64,000 nt of DNA from Paracyclopina nana (Eukaryota; Arthropoda; Copepoda; Cyclopoida; Cyclopettidae): contig JAGUCH010000005.1 in assembly GCA_019096065.1 (NCBI GenBank), positions 3,410,001 to 3,474,000 on the forward strand, given 5' to 3'. The notes below the pieces were generated by a model. That model had not been told where the DNA came from. It made no database searches and saw nothing but the letters and a program-made list of their open reading frames with translations. The translations under genes and the position numbers were made by a program. Below are positions 23,134 through 35,300 of the stretch, one piece after another. How positions within the stretch are numbered: the first letter of the stretch is position 1; each line of letters begins with the position of its first letter.

Positions 23134-26100
23134 CAAGAAGCAAGGGGGAAATTACAGCTCCGATTTCGATCTCATTGGAATTTTAGATGAGATCCTTAGC
23201 TAACCGAAGCGCGGGGGAAAGCAGACTATTCTTGCAAGTAAACCACCATCATGAATTCGATTAGAGATAGTGGGTTTTTAACAAATTGAATCTTCCATTT
23301 CTATCACTCTGTAAAGTATGGAAGCTGTTTAAAAAAATGAGCTTCAAATTAATGAATAGTTAATTGTAATTGAATTATAAAGTTTGAATAAATCATGATC
23401 ATTTTAAAGGTGTGCAGTTGTCATTTTGCCTCAATTTGCTCATGTCCGAGGAGGAGAAAAGCCTAATATGGCAAGTAGCTAGATATATGCGGAGGCGGAG
23501 CTTGGATTCTTGGCATTGGCCAAAGGAGCACATTTGGAGTAATTACGCTCGCTGATGTGGTAAACCCAATCCTTTATGGGCTTTGTTGACTCGTGAGGAT
23601 GCAAGCTCTCTCCAGATCGAAGGAGAAAACCAAGTCTCTCCAGTCGTTAACTGTAACGATCTATAGCAGTATCTAGTACTCTATAGTGTTGCTTTCTGAT
23701 GCTTTGTCTTCTACCCGCTGTCCTGCCAACTTGAGCCGCTCGCTACTGCATCTCCCATGATGCTCTTCGATTCCTCGGACACTCGGTATGCGGAGAAAGG
23801 CGCACACAAATCCATTACCAGAAATTAGATCCTTTTTCTGGGCCGGCTCAGGGATTGCTCTTCACATTATCTGTGATGTGGCCGATTATCATTACCCGCG
23901 CCTTGATGCGCGCGCGGCCACAAAACACGGACTTTTAAGCCTTTTATCTGATTACATCTATGCATTGCCTTAATGCTATGAAGCAGATTTATTTTTCAAG
24001 GCAGTTATTGCGGTTGCTACATCAGCTAGCATAACTTGTGCAGGTGGTCAATTGTCTGTTTAATTAGTGGTGCCATTTGTGGCTTGATGTTGGCCATTTG
24101 TGCAAATAGTATCATGATGTGGGCGTGGCAGGAAGAGCTTCAGCATCGAGCTTTCTTTGCTGCATCAAGAAGGAGAAGAAGAAAGCAGAAAAGCGCATCA
24201 TATTAGCCCAAATTAGAGGGAGTCCCGCGAACTGCTCGCGCTTTCGTGGTGCCGCAATGTTTGCTCTTGTATTTTTCTCCTCCTCGCGCGGATCTTGGCA
24301 ATTTGGCAGCGTAATGGCTTTTGGCTCTCGTTGCTCAAATTAGGGTCATGATGGCTTTTGAGCCGCTGCCGCTGTGCCAATTTCTACGTACGCACGGCTT
24401 GAAATGTAGTGGCCTCGGAGGAGTCGTAAAACACGCGGAAAGTGGATTGAATCTGATGATTTTCTGGCCGATCGGATGTGATGACAGCACGGAGGATCAG
24501 CTCGCTATTTATGACCGGAGAGCATTAAATTGCCCAACGATGTAGTACAAAAGACCCATTGTCAGATGATTTCCAGTTATGGATTTCCAGTTGAAAATAG
24601 CTGCGCAGGGCACAACAAAATGCGGAGCGATTTCAGCTATGGGCTTGGTTTTTTCCATGCAGCGCAACACCGCAAAATACGCGGCTAATATGCGCTCAAG
24701 CGCGATATTGGTAATGGCTTTTGCATAATACTCAGCAGTGTGCTCTGTCGAAAATCTATAAATCATGGCTGAAAACGAGCATCGTCACATTAGAGCAGAT
24801 TTCGTGAGCAAAGTGCGATATCCCACTGAGCCTTAACGACATTAATGACTACCACACGTTTCACAAAAGCCCACTACTGTATTCCACTACAGCCAGTACG
24901 TGTGCACACTGGGCGGATTTGCGTGCAAAACGCACAGCTCGTAAGCGCATGAGCTTGGCAGCATTTTTTCGCGCTGCAGCAATAACAATAACAGCTCCTC
25001 CGTTTCATCACTGGGATGGAATCCATTGCGGCTCCTCACTGTGCATGGTGGTGATGTTGCTCATCTAAGTGATGTGTGGTGTCATCAATAGGAAATGTGG
25101 CTAGGTCCGAATCACGAGCTACCGGATCGACCTCCATTATCCGAGGCCATCTGTGTGTAATTCCCTCTTTTGTTGGGCATCACCACAACTCCAACAAGAT
25201 GAATGTGTTTATTCACTAAAAGTCGAGCCCAATATTTCCGACAGATTAATTTTTCACGCTGTATTTAATCCTCCAGGAGCAGAAGCTGGCGCGTTTTGTC
25301 CCAAAATCATATAATACCCCATGAAATTTATTTATACGCGACACATATTATTCCCAACAGACCCATAGGAGCTGGTAGCGCAGTGGTGCAAAAAAGTGGG
25401 CAGTCAAGTCCTTATCAACTAAGTGATGGGAAAGTTTTAATCAAGCTTCCCATTAGGAGGGTCATTACGGGATCCGCAGTGGAGGAGGCCGCGTGGCGCA
25501 ACTTTGCAGCCTTCAGGCCACATTGTACTGTTGTGCCACCCTGTAGGTTTTGTCTGCTTCTGATTGGCCCTGATCTAATTTGGCCGGGCGCTGTTCAGCC
25601 TTTTTTGTCCCAATAGGTCCCTAATGAATGGTTAATAATCATCAGCCAGCTCGTGGGTGCCAATTAGCACCAAACTTCATCCCTTTTCTTCTCGTCCCCT
25701 CTCCCATCTTTATAAGCTGACGACTAATTGCTGCTCTGATGGGACAACTCTTTATGAACAACATATGCTCATCTCCCCTTTGTTGCGACTTCCGCTTCCC
25801 TCTCATTTATCCTGTACGCGCGCGTTATATATATGAAAATGACGATAAGGTGAATTGGGTAGCGCATCAAAACTTTTTGGAAGCGAGTGATTTATGCCTG
25901 GATCAAGGAGCGATACGTAGCAGTTTCCTCCCCTCTCAATAAGATGCATTTCAATTTGGATAGAGCACCAAACTTGTTCGCACAACCAAGAAAGCTTTGC
26001 TAGAAAGTTGAAGCTTTAATCCGATTGGTGAAGTTTAGATGCATGATTGACTTAAACCGGTGCTGCCGAATCATGTCAGTAAAGATAATTTGAAAAGAAG

Positions 26101-26494
26101 AAAACTGCCTTCAAATTGAAAGGACTCTTTTTAAAATATTAGCTGCATTATTTCATGTATAATGATTTTTTAAAATTTGTTCGTAACAGTATTACATTTA
26201 ATCATAGATAGGTATGTATTATCCTTAACAAAAGAGGCAACTTTGATTTCATGTGCTCGAACCTTTCCCCCTCTCTGAAAACTGGCTCATTCAATTTCAC
26301 TCGCATCTGCGTTGAGCGCATTTTTTAGAAAGAGAGGTTGCGTCAACGAGGGCTGAAATGTTCCTGAAATTGCGGAAATTCCGCGATCCCACTTAATTTT
26401 TTGCTTGCATAACAGGACCAACCCAGTGTCCTATAATTTTCCGAATTTCTGCTGAATAATCAAATTCAATATTTATGTGTCTGTTTATGCAAAA

Positions 26495-26547
26495 AACAGG
26501 CTGCATTGAGTAATCTTAAATTTAACAGGCTGTATTGAGTAATCTTA
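26495..26547. repeat. Tandem 24-bp direct repeat upstream of Indy
   Basis: The copies at 26495-26518 and 26524-26547 differ at one position (GGCTGCATT versus GGCTGTATT) and repeat with a period of 29 bp. They lie about 460 bp upstream of the Indy start codon. Confidence 0.8.
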
Positions 26548-27008
26548 CTTGCTAATGCTGCCAAGCTACTGATAAAAGATCAAAGCACCATTACAACTCA
26601 TTTTCAATGCGATTCATGCATATAATCTAGTCAAAAAAAGGCCTCGCCCAAACATTTTACATTTTAAATGTGGTGTGCAAAATCAATGAATTTGCAGCTG
26701 GATTTGTCCAGTACAATTAACATGTACTGAAGAGTATAAAATCCAGGGCATCAGGTAAAGGGGGAATAGCAATCAAATGTCTGTTTCGTTTCGCATTGTT
26801 AATGTCAATGCATTCATTATGGCAGTCTTGTTGAAACACCCTGCTTAAGGTGATGTTGAGCGTGTGCGTATCGTGATAAAACTGAGCCTACGAGTATAGC
26901 TACTTCTTTATAAACAGCAGGTAAAACTAGGCATACAACAAAAATATAGCATCACTCCGGTTCATTTCATCTTTTTGGCTAGCCGAAAGCTGCCACAAGT
27001 GAAACAAA

Positions 27009-28979
27009 ATGGCTGGAACACTGAAGCAATATCTTGGCCATTTCTGGAGGACCTGGGTGATTTTCTTGGCACCAGCCTTTTTATGCTGGATACTATGGAT
27101 CGATTTGGAGAACCAACGAGCCATGAAATGCTTGTACATTTTGGTAATTATGGCAGTTTACTGGATGACCACAGCTCTGCCATTGCCCATCACATCCTTG
27201 ATCCCCATTGTGGCATTTCCTCTATCCGGAATAATGAGCACCAGTGCAGTGTGTGCAACCTATTTCAACTCCACCATGTTCATGTTCATAGGCGGCCTTG
27301 TCATGGCCTTGGGCATCGAGGAGTCCGGCCTGCACAAGAGAGCAGCTCTCAAGATACTCATGCTGAAATTCCTTCGGACTCGCAACTGGGGAATTATGCT
27401 TGGGTTCATGTCTGTCACTGCTTTCCTCTCCATGTGGGTATCCAACACAGCCACAGTGGCCATGATGATTCCAATCGTGGATGCTGTATGCGAATCCCTC
27501 TACAGAGATGGTATGGATCACAGGACCAGAAATATGCTCCTCTTGTCTGTGGCCTACTCAGCTAATATTGGTGGCACTGGAGTCATCACTGGGTCACCCC
27601 CAAATTTGATTGTGTTGCCTCAGCTGAAGGACTCTCCGGTTACGTACGGCTCTTGGATGGCCTTTTGCATCCCTTTGATGCTCTTCAATTTGATCGTGGC
27701 TTTCTTGTGGCTTCAACTAATGAACTATCTCATATCAAAGTTCAACCTGTTCGAGCCAGATCCTGAACGAGTTCGCTTATATGATGAGATGGTGCAGAAG
27801 AGAGCAAAGATTGAGGAGATTGTGCATGAAATAGATGGCGACAAAACAGTTGATGAGGAAAAACTGGAGGATTCGTTGAATACAAGCCATATGTCTTCGG
27901 CTTCAGAGGACACTCTGGAAACGAGCCTTGAGATGGGAAAAGTCGACGCTGATCCAGCCGCAAAAGCAAATAAGGAAAGTCCCACAGGCGCAGCACAGAA
28001 GGGACACGATAAGATTTTTGAGGTTCTTATGGAGGAACGAGAAAAGTTGGGCTCGTTCAATATTCAAGAGGCTTTGATGCTCGCAAGTTTTTGCACCCTC
28101 ATCGTTTTATGGTTTCTGCTCGACCCAAAGTTCATAGATGGATGGGGAAAGTGAGATGAACGCGCGGACCATTTCTTATAGCTGTAACCATCATTTATTT
28201 GTTACTATAGGTATTTCACCTCTACGTTGGAAGACGGTACAAAAATCACAATGAGTGGGGCCACACCAGCCATGGCTATGATTCTTGTGATATTCGTTTT
28301 GCCCAAAAAAGGCCAATTTTGGCCATTTCTGAAGAAAGGCAGGGAACCTCGAAGCTCCGAGGGTTTATTAACGTGGTACAAAATCGAGAAAAATCTGCCT
28401 TGGGGAGTTTTGCTTTTGCTCGGGGGAGGATTTGCCCTGTCACAAGGCTGCACTACATCCGGATTGTCCGACTGGATTGCGGACTTATTGAAGGCTATCA
28501 GTGGATTGTCTCCGTGGGTCCTAAACTTGATTGTGAGCGTTGTGGCAGCTACAATCACTGAGTTCGTCTCAAACACAGCCACAGCCAATATCTTGGTGCC
28601 AATTCTCCGACAACTGGCATTGTCATTATGCCAAAATCCGATTTACCTAGGTGACTTGAATTTCCACTTCATGTTGTATAGCAACAAGATAATCAAACTC
28701 GTGTTTTTTGCAGTCATGACTACGGTGATTTCGTGTTCGTACGCGTTCATGCTGCCAGTGGCCACTGCTCCAAATGCTTTGGTTTACGACGCCAGTACCT
28801 TCAAGACAAGTTTCATGAGCTCCGTTGGGTTCTTCATGAATGTGATTTGCGTGGTCAACACGAATGTGGCCATCAACTTGTACGGCGAAGCAGTTTTTGG
28901 CAGTTTTGACGGAATCCCAGTCTGGGCAGAGAAATTCGGGTCACAAGAAGTGATTAGTAATTGCTCACGGATTCTCTGA
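27009..28979 (+). CDS. Indy: Indy-type SLC13 sodium-coupled di/tricarboxylate transporter
   Basis: This is a plasma-membrane carrier of the SLC13 (DASS) family; relatives import citrate and succinate, and fly Indy affects metabolism and lifespan. There are three exons: 27009-28150, 28211-28650 and 28714-28979. Introns are 60 and 63 nt, phases are 2 and 1, and the product is 615 residues. Two SNT motifs that form the substrate and sodium sites are present: SNTATV at 145-150 and SNTATA at about 501-506. GGTGVITGSPPNL lies near 190-200, and SCSYAFMLPVATAPNA in exon 3 is the family C-terminal signature. Many hydrophobic helices alternate with a charged, acidic loop of about 80 residues (about 270-350), longer than the membrane core requires. 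Intron 2 is a multiple of three without stop codons. Ion coupling cannot be decided from sequence, since fly Indy itself is reported as an exchanger. Confidence 0.93.
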
Positions 28980-29344
28980 TTTAACTCATTTATTTATAGA
29001 CACGATCATCCAATATAGTAGCGTAGTTGTAGCAGATAGATAATGGATATACAAACATCATGACTTAGTTTTATTTATCTTCTGAATGAATTTGTTGCAA
29101 TACATAAGTTACACATCTCTCGTATATCGTAGCTAGTCATATAATGTAGAAAACGAGTTTGGCATTTATCATCAATTCTTAGTCGTGTTTTTCGTTCTAC
29201 TATGGTTGTATAAAAGCCAAAAAGTGTACAAATGCTTCTTGTACTAGAATGCTGGTAACAAGTTGGAGACTGTGATGATGATAGAGATCTATCCGTATGT
29301 GTAGTAATGTGAAAATGAGAAGTAGTCTTGCATTGAATATCTGA
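28980..29344. other. Convergent 3' region between Indy and frazzled
   Basis: 365 bp separate the stop codons of two genes transcribed towards each other. The frazzled poly(A) signal at 29070-29075 (minus) means the frazzled 3'UTR covers most of it. I see no plus-strand AATAAA for Indy here, so the Indy transcript may end inside or beyond the frazzled 3'UTR. Confidence 0.5.
29070..29075 (-). other. Polyadenylation signal AATAAA of frazzled
   Basis: TTTATT on the plus strand reads AATAAA on the minus strand, 270 nt beyond the frazzled stop codon. Confidence 0.5.
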
Positions 29345-32300
29345 CTAACAGTTGGTGTTGTAGCTTGGGTTCGTTTTGGTAACAACAGGTGAAATAGAGT
29401 TCAAGTCTTTCATCAAGCCTTCAAGGTTCTTCATTTCTGCATTGAGTTCTTCTGCACTGAGAGAATGCTAAAAGCAAAAAGCGAAAAAATGATGCCATTG
29501 TACGAAAACTAAAAACTATTTTACTCACCCTCATCGGATGGCTCAGACAATCACAGGGCCCATCTTGAGGATGGAGAACATCTGGACTCCGGACGTCAGC
29601 AATGGTTGGCAAATGCCCGGATTGGAATGGACTGTCAGTCACACTTGGAGGCCTCTCCGAAGTTTGTCTGCCCCCTGAAGAGGATGAGGTGGTCGCCATG
29701 CTGCTTCCACTATCACTGCCGTTGCTGCTGAATCCGAAGACGGAAATATGATGGTTCAAGTTGCCACCCACCAAGGACGGTTTCTTGAACGGACTAGTTG
29801 GTGCTGCTGGATTTAGGTCTACAATAAAAGAAAATTCTCAGTCCACTTCCTGTCTATATATGTAGGAATAAAAATCTTACTCTTTGGTTGACTATTTGAA
29901 GTTGAAAAGCTTCGCAAGTGCGAAGTTGACGCGTGAGATCCGGATGACTGCCTACGGAAATGAGAATTTCCATTGTGGCTATTGGTGGTGTTTGAAGATG
30001 AGTCTCCACTTGAGGTCGACATTGCCGAACTGAGGTAGGTTGCGGGCACTTGGGGAGGCTGAGCTGGAATCGAGCCCGAAGCCGAAATCCCAAGAACGCT
30101 GCCATTCACAGAATGAATGGCATCCGGATCGCCAATTGTCGACGGGGGTCCATCCGAGGGAGCTGTGCAAGTGAGAGAGGGATCATAGCCTGGCAAGGGT
30201 GGAAGATCGTCTGGTGAGGTTAAAGAGAGATCCATCAGTCGATCGGAAAACATGGAAGTGTTGGCCATGTTCAAGGGAGGAGGATTTATATTGTATTGAG
30301 ATCGGATATAAGTGCTAGAGCTGGCAGAGCTTCCATTAATAATCGAAGATGCGACGGCTGAAAAGAGAGATTAGTTGAGTGATCATATAACATATACATA
30401 TTATCACTCACAAAAACATTTATATATCTATCTTATATGTTCAAAACTGTAAACTGAGCTGTAACTGTAGATTCATTAAAAGTTTTTTAGAATTCCATTG
30501 GATATGTGAATTTTTAAGTTGTTTGTGTCTGTTTTAAAAAAGTGTGTAATGGGGTAAAAAATAAAAGAGTAAAAATCATGTTAGCGATGGTTTGATGCAT
30601 AAATGAGACTAAAGGGGAACAACCAAATGTAAAAGCACTCACATTCCCGACTTAGGTATCTCTGCACTCGAGGTTTTCCACTAATGGCCGCAATTTTGAC
30701 TGGTTTATGACCAGTGGGGCTAACAATGAGCCTAGCGCCACTGCAGAGGCCACCGTTGCTGCTACGAGGATTTTGGCCTCCACGGAGGCCGTTCAAGAGC
30801 GAAAATGAAACTTCCGAGTCTGTGCCTGTGTTTGACATAAGCAAAAAGAAAAAATAGGGAATCAAGCAAAACTCATCAAGCAAACAAATTAGGCAAAAAA
30901 ATGCAGGGTACGTAATGCTGTATTAAGATGTACAAATTTGTAGTGTGTAGAAAAATGTGGAACTGAAATAAGAAAGCTCACCTGAATATTGGCCATTTTG
31001 GATGTAGTTCCGAGTTCGCTCCATTGTTGCTCGATAATCTGGGGTCGACCTGGTGAGAGTAGTTTCGCCAGTCTCGTCACAAATGGCACTAGCAGCCTCG
31101 TCAGAGATATCTTTCAACTCAAGCTGATCATGGCCAATCCACAAGTCTGGAGGAGGCGGATTCAACTTTTCGCGAGTGCCAGTTCCCATGGATTCGGCGT
31201 TGTGGTAGGTCTTATTATTTCTTCCCTCGTTGTCCGGAACAGCTTGGCATTTGTATCGAATGAGGACCACTGCACCAATGACAAGTACGAGTATGATGCC
31301 AGCTCCCACTCCGAACACAGCATACAGGACAATGGGACTGATTTCATCATTGCTGGTCGTAACCACGGCCAAATTTGAAGAATCAATCAAATTGGTTCTG
31401 GCCGAGTTGAAATCCGAAATGAGATTGGGGGCTGTGGTGAAGTGGACAATCTGGCCTGGAGGTCCATATCCCTTGTTGTTGCGAGCACTCATTTTGAAAT
31501 AGTATTTGGTATCTGGCAAAAGGTTCCTGATGGTCGCCATGGTTCCGTCACCAACGACGGCCTCCACAAACCAATCGCGGTCATCTGCTCGCCGGTCAGT
31601 CGTGTACTGAATCACATAGCCATTAATATGGCCGTTCGTGTGCTTCGGCGGCCTCCAAGACAAATGGACGCTATTAGGGCCAGCTTGACGGATCAAAATG
31701 TCCTTTGGCGCAGAAGTCGGGGCAGCCTCGCGGGTTCTGTTGGTCGCCACAAGGCTCCAGCCGCTTTGCCTACGGCCCTTGACAATCTTAACTGCGAATT
31801 CGTACTCGGTGGCTGGCCTCAAGTCGTCAATCATGACATTGAGGTCGGTCGAGTTTCGATAGGAGAAGTGCCTTTCGGCCTCTATTAAATTGCCCTCTGA
31901 AACGGGGCCGTATTGCACGATGTAGTAGCGAGCATCCGGAATGACTTGGTTCCTGGGTAGCGTGGAGTCCATCCAAGTGAGGACCACTGTGGAAGAGGAG
32001 AGCACGATGGGGTGCAGGCCCACTGGGGGCAGTAGAGGCGTAGCGGGCTCCGGATCATACGACTTCTCCTTGGTTCGCACAGTCTCGTAAATTGGCCTTC
32101 CATCGCCAATATTGTTGTACGCCCTCAGGCTGATGACATACTCCGAGTTGGGCTTCAAGTCTGGAATCACAAATTCCCGATGCTTCCCGTCCACGATTTG
32201 AGTGTACTCATCCGGAATCCCCTTGCCCCAGCCAATTGTGTAGCCACGCACCATGATCCGGTTAATTCGCGGAGGCTGCCAGTGAATGGTAATGTCAGCA

Positions 32301-35300
32301 TCTGTCGAAGTGGCAATTAGCCCATTAGGAGGGTCGGGCACCACTGACTCGTCCAAGTCTGCTAGAAGAGTCTTTGATGTCATCCAAGATGTTGCAGGAC
32401 CGGTGCCATTCACAGTCATGGCAGCCATTTTGACCTGATACTCTTTGTCCTTGGACAGGCCAGTGATAACAAAAAGCCTGCGACTGCCATCGGTCGTCAC
32501 AATTTCAGTCTGGCCTTTTCCTTTGAGCCTCCACCTTATCTTGTATCCTGTGATGATCCCATTTTGAGACTCTTTGGGGGGAGGCTCCCATCGCACCGTC
32601 AAAGAGGTCGAGCTGATGGCCTCGAGGCTTACATTTTGGGGAGGGTCAGCAGGGAGATCAGAAAATGTCATGCAGGTGATTTCCTCGGATAAGGCTCCTT
32701 CCCCGTTGCCGTTAGAGGCCGAGATCCAGAAGACGTATTCAGTGAACTCCCGCAACTCGGTGACGTGATATTGCAAAGAGTCTGACTCCACAATCACGTT
32801 TTTCGTGGGCGTTGAAAAATCTCCCTGGAAAGCATAAAGAGCAAATCATTGCACAAAATGTGCCAAGAAAAACAGATTTAGGTGCACACGAAAAGAGTGT
32901 TAACGGGGTAATATTTCTGGAGACGTGTGCCATGTTGTTGCTGCAATTAGTCAGTTCGAAAAATAACAAAGGGTGCAGATAGAGGCGTATATTCACTACT
33001 GCTATAAAAGCAGGCAGTCTAAAGTACTACACGTAGAATAACATTTCCCAGCGGACTTGAGAGGCAGCACTAGGATTATCTTGGAAAAAGTTGGGGCACT
33101 TTTTTCCAAGGCCAAAAAAGTAACTCATGTAGATCAAAAAGCGCCACAGCAGAAACTTTACCCATGTACTACCACATAGTATGCGTGTAATGTTGGATGC
33201 TTTCTTTTTTACCTGTCTGTAGTAGAGGTTGTACTTGGAGATGACACCACTCGTGTGGGCTGGAGGAGACCATGATACGAGAATGCTGAACGAGGTCGTG
33301 GGTTTGGCCTCCAGTCTCAGCACAGGGCCCGGAAGGTCGATTTCAGCCTCGGTGAAAACTTTCAGAGGATCTGAGGATTCACCAGTTCCATGCTGGTTTC
33401 TAGCCACAATCCTGAATAAATAACTTGTTCCGGGGCTGAGGCCGTTGATATTGACCTCCTCGAGGTTGCCTCGTGTAGAATTTAAAACTCGCTCGCGATT
33501 CGAGCCTTCTTGCTTGTAAAATATGGAATAGCCATTGATGGGCTCCTTGCTGATCATTGGAGGTGACCATGAGAGCGTGACGAACCTCGAGGCCACGATG
33601 GCAGCCTTCAGGTCCATTGGGGCCGAGGGTGTGTCCCGAGTCACGAACGGACCTACTCACATACAATGCGGTTATTAAATTTCCCAAGGGCTACGAAAGT
33701 GAAAACTAAAGGCCATACTTGGATCGTCGGATCTTGGCAGGATAGCTTGATCGGCAGGCAGAATATTGGCAGACTTCATGCTCATAACTTCAGCCTCAAC
33801 TGAACGATTGTAGAAGAGTGAAGGGGAAAAAAAGGAAAAACATAATTAGCTAAGCTAAAAACAGTATAATATTGCAAGCATATATACGTATATAATAGAA
33901 AGTGAAACAAAAACGATTACAGATGCCGATCGGAAATACGCTTGGATTTCCGATCAGGAACTGCACGCTGCATTGTAGCAAGCTAAATACAAGTTTGTAT
34001 CCGTATTGAGCAACTTACTGAGCTTCTTGGTCACTTTCAGCTCGGCTGAAGATTGGATATTTCCCACCACGTTCGCGGCCACGCACTGGTAAATCCCTGA
34101 GTCGAGGCCGACCAGTCCGAGGATCTTGAGGCTGCTCCCACCAACAATTTGAAAGTATTCACTTTCAATAATGAGGTCGCCGTTCTTATACCACTGCACA
34201 GTGGGCTGAGGCTCTCCGGCAACCTCGCACTCCAGCTTGATGTCTCCCTTCTCAAGGGCCACTGTGTTTTGCGGCCTCTTAGTGAAAGTTGGTGGCCTCG
34301 CGACTTGCAACTCAGCCGCAGCGTCAATTGAATCTTCGGAATTTTCAGCCCTGCACTGGTAAGTTCCAGCGTCCTCCGGCCTCAAATCTTTGATGTGGAG
34401 GCTGCCTGATCCAACTCGATGGAATCTAGAGTCCAAATGATTGAGGTCAAGACTCGCTCCGTCTTTGAGCCACATAATCTCGGGTTTGGGGTTTCCTGAG
34501 GCCGCACACTCCATGGTAACTTCCGATCCGAGGCCGTAAGCTTTTGTGTTCTTTGGCCTCGCCAAAAAAACAGGAGGAGAATGGAGCAATCCTAAATGAA
34601 TTAAATTAGTGAGAAGCAGCAATTTTTACAATCCGAATTTTCGCGAATAATTCACTTTTGTTGGCGAAAAAACATTCAATTCTTAGAAAATAGCTTTTCT
34701 CTCGAAGAGGTCATTCAAGCTTCTTAGCTTGAATCTCGAATCGAAATAGGAAAAAACGCACCTAAAACAAATAGTGCAGAAGTATATATAGTATATTTTT
34801 ACTACGAGTGTAGAGAACTATCTTGAGTAATCCATCTCAAGTGATGAGCAAGAAAGGGCTACACCCGAGATTCTTCTAGCACAGCGGGGATTATTTTGTA
34901 AAAAAAAGTTTGGGCTTCATATTATGTAGCAGAGGAAATGGTTTGAATAAAAGCATCAAATCCTATAAAATAATTTTGAGGATCTGAGCGTCCAACATTT
35001 TTTTGTTGTATTACAAATCCGAGCCAATTTTCCGGAGCTTGAAAGGTCTCGGTTTTTTGGCTGATTTTGATTGATGGAGAAAGGAAGAGCTATCATTCAT
35101 ACTGGCAGCGTTGGAGTCCGTACCATTTTTTGGCTGGATAATTAGGAAATTTGGATCTAGAGTGTGGAGAGACCGTTGTCTGCTCCAATAAAAATGACGA
35201 TGCAACAAAGCTGCTTAGATCATGGATTATTATTGTTCCATACACGAGTTTTCGATTTTCATTAACGTATATTTTTAGCCTGCATCATCTTATGCGCGTC

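Larger units (their letters stand above)
20563..27008. other. 6.4-kb non-coding region between exex and Indy
   Basis: No gene was recognised. The region includes (GC)7 at 21503, a (GAA)n run near 23113-23133 and a 24-bp direct repeat at 26495-26547. CACAGTGGGA motifs occur at 21704 (reverse) and 22600, both within a shared 13-mer GCCACAGTGGGAA. Scattered open frames of 60-106 codons look random. The region probably combines exex downstream regulatory DNA with the Indy promoter. Confidence 0.45.
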
